A stretch of 64,000 nucleotides of DNA from Parerythrobacter_A sp963761775 (GCA_963761775.1 CAVXIF010000011.1:930001-994000); one strand, 5' to 3'. Positions 19,989 through 29,266 are shown, counted from the stretch's first letter. The notes: generated from the sequence alone by a model not told the origin. Translations and numbers: made by a program.

Positions 19989-21923
19989 TCATTGAACCGG
20001 ACTCGGCAACTGGCCTTCGTTCACTTCGACCTGCCCGCCTTCATTGCCCGCGATACCGTCGAAATACTTCGCAATCGCCGCTTCCATTTCCGCGATGGCG
20101 AAGGGTTGCCCGCTGGTCTTGGTCAGCGGGGTCGCATCGATCAGCAACTGGTCGCGCAGGACGGTCTTGAACTGGCCGGTGTTCATTTCCGGCACCAGAA
20201 CGTGGTCGTATCCGCGCAGCAGCTCGCCCAGATTGGCGGGCAGTGGCCAGATGTTGCGGACGTGGATATGCGCCACGCTGCAGCCTTTGGCGATACTGCG
20301 GCGGACGGCCTGCTGGATGGGGCCATAGGTGCTGCCCCAGCCGACCACGGCCAGCGTGCCGGTGGCGTCGCCCAAGGCGACCTCCTGTGCGGGCACGGGA
20401 ATGTCCGCGATCTTGCGTTTGCGCATGTCGGTCATCGCCTGATGGTTGTCGGGCGCGTAGTCGATATTGCCGGTCCCGTCCTCTTTCTCGATCCCGCCGA
20501 TGCGGTGCATCAGGCCCGGCGTGCCCGGCTTGATCCACGGCCGCGCACCCTTGAAGTCGCGGGCATAGGGCAACAGCGGCTCGCCCGCGGGCAGCGTATA
20601 GAGGAACTGCGCCGGAAACGGCTCGAAAGTGTCGGGGTCTGGCACTTTCCACGGCTCGGCGGCATTGGCGATGTAGCCATCGGTCAGCAGCATCACCGGC
20701 GTCATGTACTGCACCGCCAGACGGCACGCCTCGATCGCGCATTCGAACGCATCGCCGGGGCTGCGCGCGGCGACGACGGGCATCGGCGCATCGCCATTAC
20801 GGCCATAGACCGCCTGATAGAGGTCGCTCTGCTCGGTCTTGGTCGGCAGGCCGGTGCTGGGGCCGCCGCGCTGGCTGTTGACGATGACCAGCGGCAGTTC
20901 GGTCATGATCGCCAGCCCCATCGCCTCGGTCTTCAGCGCGATGCCAGGCCCACTGCTGGACGTGACGCCTAGCGCCCCGGCATAGCTCGCCCCGATGGCG
21001 GCGCAGATCGCGGCGATCTCGTCTTCCGCCTGGAACGTGGTGACGCCGAATTCCTTCAATCGCGCGAGGTGGTGCAGGATGGCGCTGGCTGGCGTGATGG
21101 GATAGCCGCCGAAGAACATCTCCAGCTCGGCCAGCTGCGCCCCCGCAACCAGCCCCAGCGACACGGCCTCGGCGCCCGTAATCGTGCGATAAAGCCCCGG
21201 TTCGCTTTCCACCGGCGGCATGGAAAGCTGCTTGATCGGCCCGGCCAGCTCCGCCGTCTCGCCATAGGCATGGCCCGCATCCAGCGCCGCGATATTCGCA
21301 TCCGCGATGTCCGGCTTGCTCTTGAACTTGCCGCGCAGCCAGTCGTGGATAGGGTCGCGCGGCCGGTCGAACATCCACAACGCCAGCCCCAGCGTCCACA
21401 TGTTCTTGGACCGCAGCGCGTCCTTCTTGCCCAGCCCGAACGGCTCCACCGCCTGCACCGTCATCTCGCTGATGTCGAAGGCCAGCACGTCGAACTTCGC
21501 CAGGCTGCCGTCTTCCAGCGGGTTGGCGTCGTATTTCGCCTTGTCGAGGTTGCGCTTGGTAAACGCGCCGGTGTCCGCGATGATCAGGCCGCCGGGTTTC
21601 AGCGCGGCCAGGTTCACCTTCAGCGCGGCGGGGTTCATCGCCACCAGCACGTCGGGCGCGTCGCCGGCGGTGTTGATCTTGCGACTGCCGAAATTGATCT
21701 GGAACGCGCTGACGCCGAACAGCGTGCCCTGCGGCGCGCGGATTTCGGCGGGGAAATCGGGGAAGGTGGCGAGGTCGTTGCCCTGCAAGGCAGTGGACAG
21801 GGTGAACTGCCCGCCCGTCAGCTGCATCCCGTCGCCGGAATCGCCCGCGAACCGCACGGTGACCGCATCTGGGACCGCATCGGGTATGGCGGTGACGGGA
21901 ATATCTGCGGCGACAGACGCCAT
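19989..21923 (-). CDS. korA: 2-oxoacid:ferredoxin oxidoreductase, alpha subunit (fused gamma domain)
   Basis: About 644 residues. The N-terminal third (VTVRFAGDSGDGMQLTGGQF) is the gamma-type domain. It is followed by the alpha pyrimidine-binding part with GGYPITPASAILHHLA, SSSGPGIALKTEA and VVNSQRGGPSTGLPTKTEQ. This gamma-alpha fusion is the form found in aerobic alphaproteobacteria and mycobacteria (KorA). It pairs with the beta subunit downstream. Start at 21923 (MASVAADIPVTA), with GAGGA about 9 bases before it; an ATG 25 codons upstream lacks such a site. The substrate could be 2-oxoglutarate or branched 2-oxoacids. No ferredoxin gene is adjacent. Confidence 0.88.
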   Translation of the reverse strand: MASVAADIPVTAIPDAVPDAVTVRFAGDSGDGMQLTGGQFTLSTALQGNDLATFPDFPAEIRAPQGTLFGVSAFQINFGSRKINTAGDAPDVLVAMNPAALKVNLAALKPGGLIIADTGAFTKRNLDKAKYDANPLEDGSLAKFDVLAFDISEMTVQAVEPFGLGKKDALRSKNMWTLGLALWMFDRPRDPIHDWLRGKFKSKPDIADANIAALDAGHAYGETAELAGPIKQLSMPPVESEPGLYRTITGAEAVSLGLVAGAQLAELEMFFGGYPITPASAILHHLARLKEFGVTTFQAEDEIAAICAAIGASYAGALGVTSSSGPGIALKTEAMGLAIMTELPLVIVNSQRGGPSTGLPTKTEQSDLYQAVYGRNGDAPMPVVAARSPGDAFECAIEACRLAVQYMTPVMLLTDGYIANAAEPWKVPDPDTFEPFPAQFLYTLPAGEPLLPYARDFKGARPWIKPGTPGLMHRIGGIEKEDGTGNIDYAPDNHQAMTDMRKRKIADIPVPAQEVALGDATGTLAVVGWGSTYGPIQQAVRRSIAKGCSVAHIHVRNIWPLPANLGELLRGYDHVLVPEMNTGQFKTVLRDQLLIDATPLTKTSGQPFAIAEMEAAIAKYFDGIAGNEGGQVEVNEGQLPSPVQ

Positions 21924-22094
21924 AAATGTGGTCCTCGTGACTTCTTTGCGTAAGGTCGGTCGAGCCGCGCACCTATGGACGGCACCGCGCGCCCGCAATC
22001 AAGATTTTCTCCTATGTCACAAAACAGGCGGTGGAAACAGGCGGCGGCTGCGCTAGGCACCGGGCAACACAAAAGTGATGCGAGGAACCCTGCC

Positions 22095-23036
22095 ATGGCC
22101 GACACCGAACACTTCGTGCGCGACGATACCCGCGCCTTCCTTGCCATGCTGGAACAGATGGGCGGCGGCGGCGTGGAGGATGTGGGCGCGGTTGCCGGGC
22201 GGCAGCAGATGCGCGCGCTGGGGCCGCTGGCGGAGGCGGAGCCGCGCGACTTGCCGGTCATCCGCGACCTGACCTGCCCCGGCCCGGCGGGCGACATCCC
22301 GCTGCGGTTCTACGACACGAAGGAGACGCGCGGCGCGGGGCCGGTGGTGCTGTTCCTGCATGGCGGCGGCTTCGTGATTGGCGATCTGGAGGTCTATCAC
22401 GCACTGTGCACCGAGATCGCGCACCGGCTCGACCTGCCGGTGGTGTCGGTGGACTACCGGCTCGCGCCCGAGCATCCCTTCCCCGCCGGGCCGGACGATT
22501 GCGAGGCGGCGGCACGCTGGCTGGCGGGGTCGCCTGCAGAACTGGACCGGACGTTTACCGGCCTCGTCATCACAGGCGACAGCGCGGGCGGCAATCTGAC
22601 CATCGTCACCACCGCCGCCTTGACCGCCGAGCCCGCCGCCGTGCCGGTGCTGGTGCAGGCGCCGATCTACCCCATCGCCAGCGACGTCAGCGAACACACC
22701 AGCTTCCGCGAGTTTGCCGAGGGGTTCTTCCTGACCCGCAAGACGATGCGGTGGTTCGACGAGCAATATGCAGGCGATGCGAGCGACGCGCGGCACACGC
22801 CGATGGCGGTTGTGGCGAAGGACGTGCCGCCCACCGTGCTGTGCACCGCCGGACTGGACCCGTTGCGCGATTCGGGCCGCGAATATGCCGCCCACCTGAT
22901 CGAGCAGGGCACCGAGGTCAGCTATTTCGAGTTCTCCGGCCTGATCCACGGCTTCGTCACCATGCGCAAGGCGATCCCCAGCGGGCAGGCGGACCTGGAG
23001 ACGTTTCTCGACGCGGTGAAGGTCAAGCTGCGATGA
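22095..23036 (+). CDS. Alpha/beta hydrolase, hormone-sensitive-lipase (family IV) esterase
   Basis: A 313-residue cytosolic carboxylesterase. The oxyanion motif HGGGFVIGD, nucleophile GDSAGGN, acid in DPLRDSG and histidine in LIHGFVTM complete the catalytic machinery. SVDYRLAPEHPFPAGPDDC is the family IV signature. It probably cleaves short acyl esters. The start at 22095 has GAGGAA at 22082-22087. The last bases overlap the start of the rppH gene (ATGA), so the two are coupled, although no functional link is evident. Confidence 0.9.
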   Translation: MADTEHFVRDDTRAFLAMLEQMGGGGVEDVGAVAGRQQMRALGPLAEAEPRDLPVIRDLTCPGPAGDIPLRFYDTKETRGAGPVVLFLHGGGFVIGDLEVYHALCTEIAHRLDLPVVSVDYRLAPEHPFPAGPDDCEAAARWLAGSPAELDRTFTGLVITGDSAGGNLTIVTTAALTAEPAAVPVLVQAPIYPIASDVSEHTSFREFAEGFFLTRKTMRWFDEQYAGDASDARHTPMAVVAKDVPPTVLCTAGLDPLRDSGREYAAHLIEQGTEVSYFEFSGLIHGFVTMRKAIPSGQADLETFLDAVKVKLR

Positions 23037-23530
23037 GCAACGATTTCGCCGCACTGCCCTACCGCCCCTGCGTCGGCGTGATGCTGGTGAATGCGGACGG
23101 CAAGGCCTTCGTCGGCCAGCGTATCGACAACCCCGGCACCGAAGAACGCCCCGGCGCATGGCAGATGCCGCAGGGGGGCGTCGATCCGGGCGAAGACTTG
23201 GAAGTCGCCGCCTTCCGCGAGCTGGCAGAGGAGACCGGCGTAACGCAGAACCACGCCGGTATCGTCGCCCAGATGCCCGGCACGGTGCGCTACGACCTGC
23301 CACCCGAATTGCTCGGCAAGCTATGGAAGGGCCGGTATCGCGGGCAGGAGCAAAGCTGGTTCCTGATGCGCTTCACCGGCAAGGATACGGACATCGACCT
23401 AGAGGCCCACAACCCGCCGGAATTCGCAGCGTGGAAGTGGGAAGAGCCGGTAGAGGTGCCAAAACTGATAGTGCCGTTCAAAACGCACGTGTATCGTGCG
23501 GTGCTGGAGGCGTTTTTGCCGTTGATTTAA
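23033..23530 (+). CDS. rppH: RNA pyrophosphohydrolase (Nudix)
   Basis: A 165-residue Nudix hydrolase. It begins YRPCVGVMLVNADGKAFVGQR, and the Nudix box GGVDPGEDLEVAAFRELAEE TGV is complete. WKGRYRGQEQSWFLMRF and FKTHVYRAVL match RppH. It removes pyrophosphate from the 5' end of transcripts, starting mRNA decay, and may also act on dinucleoside polyphosphates. Coupled by ATGA overlap to the upstream esterase. Normal length. Confidence 0.92.
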   Translation: MSNDFAALPYRPCVGVMLVNADGKAFVGQRIDNPGTEERPGAWQMPQGGVDPGEDLEVAAFRELAEETGVTQNHAGIVAQMPGTVRYDLPPELLGKLWKGRYRGQEQSWFLMRFTGKDTDIDLEAHNPPEFAAWKWEEPVEVPKLIVPFKTHVYRAVLEAFLPLI

Positions 23531-23945
23531 GATCGTTGTTGCTAATGTAGCGGGACGCGTTGGCTAATGGTCAGCCAGATCAGTGCCTATCGCTCCGACG
23601 CTCTGGATTGTCCAAGGACACTTACGGTTCGCCGCGTCGCTTCGCTCCTCGCAATGACGAGGGAAAAGGCCGAACGTAATCGCAAAGGAAGAGAAATCGT
23701 AGTCAGCCATCGGGCAAACACCCCGTCATTGCGAGCGTAGCGAGACGAAGTCGGCCATCGGCCTACCAATCCGGGGCGCGCTGCGGGGAGCGTCAGGATC
23801 GCTTCGCGGCTTCACCACTCGCAATGATAGCTGAGAAGTTGCCCGATGATCGACGAAAATCGCATGCAGGTTTGAAGGTTGGCTACCGACCAAATGATCG
23901 ACATATTGGGGCATAGATCGAACCCGAATGCCGGCAAATGATATA
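23531..23945. repeat. Repeat-rich gap with family B palindromes
   Basis: No gene is supported in this 415-base gap. GTCGCTTCGCTCCTCGCAAT (in 23631-23661) and the reverse-facing CCCGTCATTGCGAGCGTAGC (23722-23765) are arms of a dispersed palindrome (family B). A third partial arm, CACTCGCAATGATAGC, lies near 23817. The intact version is at 24957-25068. Confidence 0.75.
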
Positions 23946-24599
23946 TTAATGGGGCGCAGGAATGCGGCGCTCTACTTCGACAAATTCATAATCATCAAAA
24001 TCGAGTCGAACTGCCGTGACGATGTGACCAGTCCTTCCCAACCAAAGTTCCACCCCACCATCGACGCTGGATGCGGCCCAAACGGGAAGCTCCATCAATT
24101 CGCGCCGAATAGACTGCGCGTTGAAGCACAGGTCGGATGACGTTTGATCGGAGCAGCTAAATTGTGGCTTTCTCGCTCCAGAACGAATTTCTTCCAGCGC
24201 TACGAGAGACGCAAAGCCTTCTCTCGGCTCTACGTTCGGGTTCAGATGCACGTAGTCTTTCGACGGACAACCTGCTGAATCGGAAAGTGCGATTTCAACC
24301 ATGCTATAGGAACGTGCAAGAACGGCCTGCGCAGGATCAATATTCGTGGAACCTTGAAAAAAGAGCCTCCAGCGGTTTCTCAAGCATCCGTTGTCGGAGG
24401 CAATCGGTCTTTCGATGAGTTGCAGCTCTATCGGGTAAGGCAGCTGCAATATACTCTCGACCTCTTGTACCGCCACGATTGGCTCATGCCGCTGGCCTTT
24501 AAGAGCGAGGTCACCAGCCGCGCCCGGCGGAAGTTGAGTGATGTCTTCTAGGGTCGGACCTGTAAGCGTTTGCAAGATCATTAGGACAGTAGTGATCAT
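23946..24599 (-). CDS. Hypothetical protein in low-GC segment
   Basis: A 217-residue protein I do not recognise. The N-terminus MITTVLMILQTLTG might be a weak signal peptide. The C-terminal part HIVTAVRLDFDDYEFVEVERRIPAP looks like a beta-rich domain. Two close cysteine positions (CSDQTSSDLC) could pair if exported. Base composition is visibly lower in GC than the neighbours. AAAGG lies 11 bases before the ATG. The gene and the ~350 bases upstream sit between two direct copies of the family B palindrome, which hints at separate origin. It could be a real accessory gene; confidence is limited by the lack of homology I can name. Confidence 0.5.
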   Translation of the reverse strand: MITTVLMILQTLTGPTLEDITQLPPGAAGDLALKGQRHEPIVAVQEVESILQLPYPIELQLIERPIASDNGCLRNRWRLFFQGSTNIDPAQAVLARSYSMVEIALSDSAGCPSKDYVHLNPNVEPREGFASLVALEEIRSGARKPQFSCSDQTSSDLCFNAQSIRRELMELPVWAASSVDGGVELWLGRTGHIVTAVRLDFDDYEFVEVERRIPAPH

Positions 24600-24956
24600 C
24601 TTGCGGGCAACCTTTCTTCGTCAGCTTATCTACATAGCTTTATCTGAAAACTATCTTTCCGCAAACCACTTAAAGCCGAGTGAACCGCTTTCCTACACGC
24701 CAAGCGCGAGCTATAGTGGATACCGCTCTTTGAAAACCGAATATTGCATGGAAAGAAGCCTAACTTCTAGCGGTCCTTCCAAGTTTGCGGCGAACTCTAT
24801 GAAGCGTTTGCAAACCAGCGCGCGGAATGAGTTTCGTCAACTTGCGCCATGTCTACTAACCATGCAGCGAAAAATCGGGTGTTGGCCTAAACTTCCCTAA
24901 ACTTCCGGCGCGACCGGTAACTTCCAAGTATTAGCAATTCGGGCTGAGAGCCAGGC
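24600..24956. other. Low-GC gap without supported gene
   Basis: An A/T-rich stretch holding the likely promoter of the hypothetical gene at 23946-24599. A plus-strand open frame crosses it, but it has no ribosome site and no recognisable domain. I see no RNA gene. Confidence 0.5.
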
Positions 24957-25068
24957 CCGTCATTGCGAGCGTAGCGGGACGAAGTCGGCCAACGGCCAAC
25001 CAATCCAGAGCGTGTCGCTCTTCCGCTCTGGATTGCCGTGTCGCTACGCTCCTCGCAATGACGAGGGA
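24957..25068. repeat. Intact family B palindrome
   Basis: The outer arms CCCGTCATTGCGAGCGTAGC and GCTACGCTCCTCGCAATGAC face each other, and an inner stem CAATCCAGAGCG / CGCTCTGGATTG forms a strong central hairpin. It is about 112 bases long and shares its left half with 23722-23765 in the same orientation. Confidence 0.85.
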
Positions 25069-25122
25069 GTATTGGCGCTTTACAGTGTTACGCGAAAACA
25101 TGACGCCTGCGCTTATCGTCTT

Positions 25123-25150
25123 CTCCGCGCCCTCTGCGCCTCTGCGCGAA
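25123..25150. repeat. Solo GxxExxY-cassette end
   Basis: CTCCGCGCCCTCTGCGCCTC followed by TGCGCGAA is the same octamer-repeat end that closes the GxxExxY cassettes (compare 61955-61988). No GxxExxY gene or facing partner is nearby, so this is a lone end, either a remnant or an acceptor site. It lies 11 bases past the stop of the TPR gene. Confidence 0.6.
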
Positions 25151-25161
25151 CCCACCAAGCT

Positions 25162-25665
25162 TCAGTTCTGCGTCACCTGCGTATCGGGCATCACATCCTC
25201 TGCCGCCAGCATCGGGGTTTTCACGTCGGCCAGCGCCATCGCCAAGGTCTGCGTTTCGGCGCAGCCGTCGCCGCAGATCTCTTCCAGCTTGGCGAGATTG
25301 GCGCGTGCTTTCTCGACCGCGCCCTTTTCCAGCAGCGCGGCGCCTTCACCGGAAATGGCGGCGTAGTTGTCGGGGTCGCGCGACAGGGCTTCGCGGTAAT
25401 AGCGTATCGCCTTGCCTTGCAGCCCCTCCTGCCGCGCCGCTTCGGCCAGTCGCAGCCAGGTGCCGGTATAGCCCGGATCGACCGCCAGCGCTGCCTCGAA
25501 CGCATCGACCGCCGCCTGCGGTTCGCCCGCCGCCAGCGCCGCTTCGCCCGATGCGATCAGCGCCGCCGCTTGCGGGCTGGCCTGCCGCACGTCTTCCGCC
25601 ATGCCGATGCTCGATGTGATGGCCAGAGCGAGGGACAGGACGGCGGCGGGGGCGGCGAGGCGCAT
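25162..25665 (-). CDS. Secreted tetratricopeptide-repeat protein
   Basis: A 167-residue protein with a cleavable signal peptide (MRLAAPAAVLSLALAITSSIGMAED). Two to three TPR units follow: AALIASGEAALAAGEPQAAVDAFEAALAVDPG, then TWLRLAEAARQEGLQGKAIRYYREALSRDP, then a third ending with LEEICGDGCAETQTL. The paired cysteines CGDGC suit the periplasm, where it may scaffold another protein. AAGGA lies 8 bases before the ATG at 25665. Similar small TPR proteins occur in sphingomonads; no partner is indicated by neighbours. Confidence 0.8.
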   Translation of the reverse strand: MRLAAPAAVLSLALAITSSIGMAEDVRQASPQAAALIASGEAALAAGEPQAAVDAFEAALAVDPGYTGTWLRLAEAARQEGLQGKAIRYYREALSRDPDNYAAISGEGAALLEKGAVEKARANLAKLEEICGDGCAETQTLAMALADVKTPMLAAEDVMPDTQVTQN

Positions 25666-25751
25666 GATGATATCCTTGGTCGAGCGCGGACGAGGCACGG
25701 TGTCGGGTTGCAGCGGAGGGCATGACGCCGTCGGTCATGGTGCGCGATATA

Positions 25752-26930
25752 TCATGGCGAAGTGAGACAGGCGATGAAAAATCCGTCCGTGCCGTCATGA
25801 TACGGTGTGAGCCGCCGCCCGCCCCCATGGGCACGACCGATCGGTAAGTCGCGCGTGGCGGCCTGCCAGTTGCGGTTCACGTCGAGGAAGCGCGCGACCT
25901 GCCCCGCCCCCTCCTCGTCCAGCAGCGAGCAGGTGACATAGACCAGCCGCCCGCCCGGCTTGACCAGCGTCGCGGCGATATCGAGCAGCCGCGCCTGCGC
26001 CTCGCCATAGCGCGCCAGTTCGTCCGCCGTCAGCCGCCAGCGCGATTCCGGATTGCGCCGCCAGGTGCCGGTGCCCGAACAGGGCGCATCAACCAGCACG
26101 GCGTCGGCGGCAAGGCGATAGTCCGCCAGCGCCTCGGCCTCCTTGCCGGGATCGAGCAGCACGCTGGTGATGTTGGTCGCTCCGGCCCGTTCCGCTCGCG
26201 GTGTGAGGCGAGACAGCCGCCCGCGATCGGTGTCGCTGGCAACCAGCGTGCCGGTGTTCTCCATCGCCGCCGCCAGCGCCAGCGTCTTGCCGCCCGCGCC
26301 CGCGCACAGGTCGATGACGGTCTCGCCGGGTTGCGCGCCGACCATTGCGCAGGCCCACTGGCTGCCGTGGTCCTGCACCTCGATATGCCCGTCGCGAAAC
26401 GCTGGCCATTGCGCGATCTGCTTGCCGGTGGGCAGACGCAGGGCATAGGGGGCGGCCAGCGGTTCGCCCTGTTCGGGCAGGTCCACTGTATCGCGTGCGG
26501 CTTTCAGCGTGTTGATCCGAACATCCAGAGGCGCACGGTCGAGCAGGGCGGCGGCTTCGTCGCCTTCGATGGCGCTGGCAGCCAGCCGCTCGACCAGCCA
26601 GAACGGCGCAATCCCGTCTGCCGCCGGAGCTTCATTCGGACCAATCGCTGCTGGTCCGTATCTGGACCCGTCGAACAGCGGGCGCAGCGTCGCGTCGCTT
26701 TCCGCCAACCGCAGCATCGCCGCGCGGCCCGTTTGCGGAACCGGCCCGCAGGCGCGGATGGCACCATAGACCAGCTCGCGAATGGCACGGCGGTCCTTCG
26801 ACCCGGCATAACGATTGTTTTTCGCCCACTCGCCAACGATACGATCCGCAGGCGCGCCCTTCGCATGGCTTGCGGCGATGACCAGATCGAGAATGCCGAT
26901 GGCCGACTGGACGCGGGCGGCGGGGGTCAT
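25752..26930 (-). CDS. RsmB/NOP-family RNA cytosine-5 methyltransferase
   Basis: A 392-residue S-adenosylmethionine-dependent methyltransferase. An N-terminal NusB-like helical part is followed by the catalytic domain with VIDLCAGAGGKTLALAA, VLVDAPCSGTGTWRRNPE (first cysteine) and VYVTCSLLDEEG (second, nucleophile cysteine). It probably modifies 16S or other stable RNA. It is shorter than E. coli RsmB, as is usual in alphaproteobacteria. It lies 3 bases downstream of guaB on the same strand, so the two are probably cotranscribed. Confidence 0.88.
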   Translation of the reverse strand: MTPAARVQSAIGILDLVIAASHAKGAPADRIVGEWAKNNRYAGSKDRRAIRELVYGAIRACGPVPQTGRAAMLRLAESDATLRPLFDGSRYGPAAIGPNEAPAADGIAPFWLVERLAASAIEGDEAAALLDRAPLDVRINTLKAARDTVDLPEQGEPLAAPYALRLPTGKQIAQWPAFRDGHIEVQDHGSQWACAMVGAQPGETVIDLCAGAGGKTLALAAAMENTGTLVASDTDRGRLSRLTPRAERAGATNITSVLLDPGKEAEALADYRLAADAVLVDAPCSGTGTWRRNPESRWRLTADELARYGEAQARLLDIAATLVKPGGRLVYVTCSLLDEEGAGQVARFLDVNRNWQAATRDLPIGRAHGGGRRLTPYHDGTDGFFIACLTSP

Positions 26931-26933
26931 GTC

Positions 26934-28388
26934 CTAGCGCGTCGGGTAATTGGGCGCGGCGCGTGTGATGGCGACATCGTGGACGTGGCTCTCGCTCAGC
27001 CCCGCTCCGGTGATCCGCACAAATTGCGCGCGCTTTTGCAAGTCGGCCACGGTCGCGCTGCCGGTGTAGCCCATCGCGGCCTTGATCCCGCCGACGAGCT
27101 GGTGGACCACATCCGCCGCCGGCCCCTTGAACGGCACCTGCCCCTCGATGCCTTCGGGCACCAGCTTCATGGCGGACACGTCCTGCTGGAAATAGCGGTC
27201 GGCACTGCCCCGCGCCATCGCGCCGACGCTTCCCATACCGCGATAGCTTTTATAGCTGCGGCCCTGATAAAGGAACGTCTCGCCAGGGCTTTCCGCCGTG
27301 CCCGCCAGCATGGAGCCGACCATCACCGTGGACGCCCCCGCCGCCAGCGCCTTGGCCGCATCGCCGCTGGTGCGAAGGCCGCCATCGGCGATGACCGGAA
27401 CGCCCGACTTTGCGGCTTCTTCCGCGCTGTCCATGATCGCCGTCAGCTGCGGCACGCCGACGCCCGCGACCACGCGGGTGGTGCAGATGGAGCCTGGCCC
27501 GATGCCGACCTTCACCCCGTCGGCACCTGCGTCGATCAGTGCGCGCGTGGCTTCGGCGGTGGCGACATTGCCGGCGATGACCTGCACCGAATTGCTCAGT
27601 TTCTTGGCAGCTGCCACCGCCCGCGCGACTTCGCGGTTATGGCCATGCGCGGTGTCGATGATGACAACATCCACCTCCGCCTCGATCAGCGCCCGCGTCC
27701 GGTCCGCGCCTTTTTCGCCAACGGTCGTTGCCGCCGCCACTCGCAGGCGGCCCGCCGCGTCCTTGGTGGCGTGCGGATAGTTTACTGCCTTCTCGATATC
27801 CTTGACCGTGATGAGGCCGATGCAGCGATAGTCGTCGTCCACCACCAGCAGCTTTTCGATCCGCCGCTGGTGCAGCATGCGGCGCGCTTCCTCCTCGCCT
27901 GTACCCAGCGGCACGGTGGCGAGGTTGTCGGTCGTCATCAGTTCGCTGACCGGCTGCTGCGGGTTTTCGGCAAAGCGCACATCGCGATTGGTCAGGATGC
28001 CGACCAGCTTGCCGTCCTTGCCGGTCACGGGAATGCCGCTGATCCGGTGTTGCGCCATCAGTGCCTGTGCCTCGCCCAGCGTGGCTTCGGGCGCGATGGT
28101 GATGGGGTTGACCACCATGCCGCTCTCGAACCGTTTCACCGCGCGCGCGGCGGCACATTGTTCATCGATGTCGAGATTGCGATGCAGCACGCCGATGCCA
28201 CCCAGCTGCGCCATGACGATAGCCATATCGGCCTCCGTCACCGTATCCATCGCGGCGGACAGGATGGGTATGGTCAGTCCGATTTCCTGTGTCAGCCAGG
28301 TCGTCGTATTGGCGGCGGATGGCAGAATATCGCTTTCGGCTGGACGCAGCAGCACGTCGTCGAATGTCAGGCCGAGGGGGATGTTCAT
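26934..28388 (-). CDS. guaB: IMP dehydrogenase
   Basis: A 484-residue enzyme oxidising IMP to XMP in GMP synthesis. The barrel begins GLTFDDVLLRPAESDI. Two CBS domains occupy about residues 90-205. The active-site loop GPGSICTTRVVAGVGVPQ carries the catalytic cysteine near residue 301, and MGSVGAMARGSADRYFQ is the flap. Complete, with no frame problem. It is followed closely by the RsmB-like gene. purF, another purine gene, is 15 kb away in the opposite orientation. Confidence 0.96.
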   Translation of the reverse strand: MNIPLGLTFDDVLLRPAESDILPSAANTTTWLTQEIGLTIPILSAAMDTVTEADMAIVMAQLGGIGVLHRNLDIDEQCAAARAVKRFESGMVVNPITIAPEATLGEAQALMAQHRISGIPVTGKDGKLVGILTNRDVRFAENPQQPVSELMTTDNLATVPLGTGEEEARRMLHQRRIEKLLVVDDDYRCIGLITVKDIEKAVNYPHATKDAAGRLRVAAATTVGEKGADRTRALIEAEVDVVIIDTAHGHNREVARAVAAAKKLSNSVQVIAGNVATAEATRALIDAGADGVKVGIGPGSICTTRVVAGVGVPQLTAIMDSAEEAAKSGVPVIADGGLRTSGDAAKALAAGASTVMVGSMLAGTAESPGETFLYQGRSYKSYRGMGSVGAMARGSADRYFQQDVSAMKLVPEGIEGQVPFKGPAADVVHQLVGGIKAAMGYTGSATVADLQKRAQFVRITGAGLSESHVHDVAITRAAPNYPTR

Positions 28389-28510
28389 GGGTGCCGTGTC
28401 CTGCCAGCGTTAGCGGGGAATCGTGGCGGTTTCCTGTAACGGGCATTTCACCGGCGGGCTAGTGGCGCGACGGCGCATCGTCCCCCGTTATCGAAGCGGT
28501 TCGTCTATTG

Positions 28511-29266
28511 TCACTCCGCCGTCCAGCCGCCGTCGATGCTCCAGTTTGCGCCGGTCACATTGCGTGCTTCGTCGCGGCACAGAAACACCGCCAGCGCGCC
28601 AACATCCTCGGGTTGCACGAATTGCTTGGTCGGCTGTTTTGCCAGCAGCACGTCGTTGATGACGGTGTCACGGTCCAGCCCGCGCGCCTTCATGGTGTCC
28701 GGGATCTGTCCTTCGATCAGCGGCGTCCAGACATAGCCGGGGCTGATGCAGTTGGCGGTCACGCCGGTTTGCGCCAGCTCCAGCGCGATGGTCTTGGTGA
28801 AGCCGTCGATGCCGTGCTTGCTGGCGTTATAGGCGCTTTTGAACGGGCTGGCGGTCTTGGAATGGGCGCTGGCGGTGTTGACGATGCGGCCCCATCCTGC
28901 CGTTTTCATATGCGGCACGGCGAGGCGCGTGGTATGGAACGCCGCCGTCAGGTTGAGCGCGATGATCGCGTCCCAGCGGTCGGTCGGAAAATCCTCCACC
29001 GGCGAAACATGCTGCATCCCGGCATTGTTCACGAGGATGTCGACTTCGCCCGCCGCTGCCATGAGCGCTTCGCACCCTGCGCCCGTTGTCAGGTCCGCGC
29101 CGTGATGCTCGGCCTCCAGTTCTTCGCACAATTTGGCGATCTCGGCCTCGTCGCCGAATCCGTTGAGCACGATATCCGCGCCTTCCGCGCGCAAGGCACG
29201 GGCGACGGCAAGGCCGATGCCCGAGGTGGAACCGGTGACGAGTGCGCGTTTGCCGGACAGGAACAT
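28511..29266 (-). CDS. bdhA: 3-hydroxybutyrate dehydrogenase
   Basis: A 251-residue SDR. TGSTSGIGLAVARAL binds NAD, NNAGMQHVSPVEDFP and TASAHSKTASPFKSAYNASK carry the catalytic Asn, Ser, Tyr and Lys. GYVWTPLIEGQIPDTMKARG and LAKQPTKQFVQPEDVG are characteristic of 3-hydroxybutyrate dehydrogenase rather than of generic SDRs. It interconverts 3-hydroxybutyrate and acetoacetate in the cytosol and would process monomers released from PHA; phaC-phaZ lie at 54-57 kb. GGAGG is 7 bases before the ATG at 29266. Confidence 0.92.
   Translation of the reverse strand: MFLSGKRALVTGSTSGIGLAVARALRAEGADIVLNGFGDEAEIAKLCEELEAEHHGADLTTGAGCEALMAAAGEVDILVNNAGMQHVSPVEDFPTDRWDAIIALNLTAAFHTTRLAVPHMKTAGWGRIVNTASAHSKTASPFKSAYNASKHGIDGFTKTIALELAQTGVTANCISPGYVWTPLIEGQIPDTMKARGLDRDTVINDVLLAKQPTKQFVQPEDVGALAVFLCRDEARNVTGANWSIDGGWTAE

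Noticed and set aside
24538..24900. A 120-codon plus-strand open frame in the low-GC gap
   Set aside because: It starts inside the opposite gene, has no ribosome site and resembles no family. I describe the gap as without a supported gene.
26331..28439. A 702-codon plus-strand open frame over the RNA methyltransferase and guaB
   Set aside because: It spans two unrelated, well-supported genes on the other strand and has no domain of its own.
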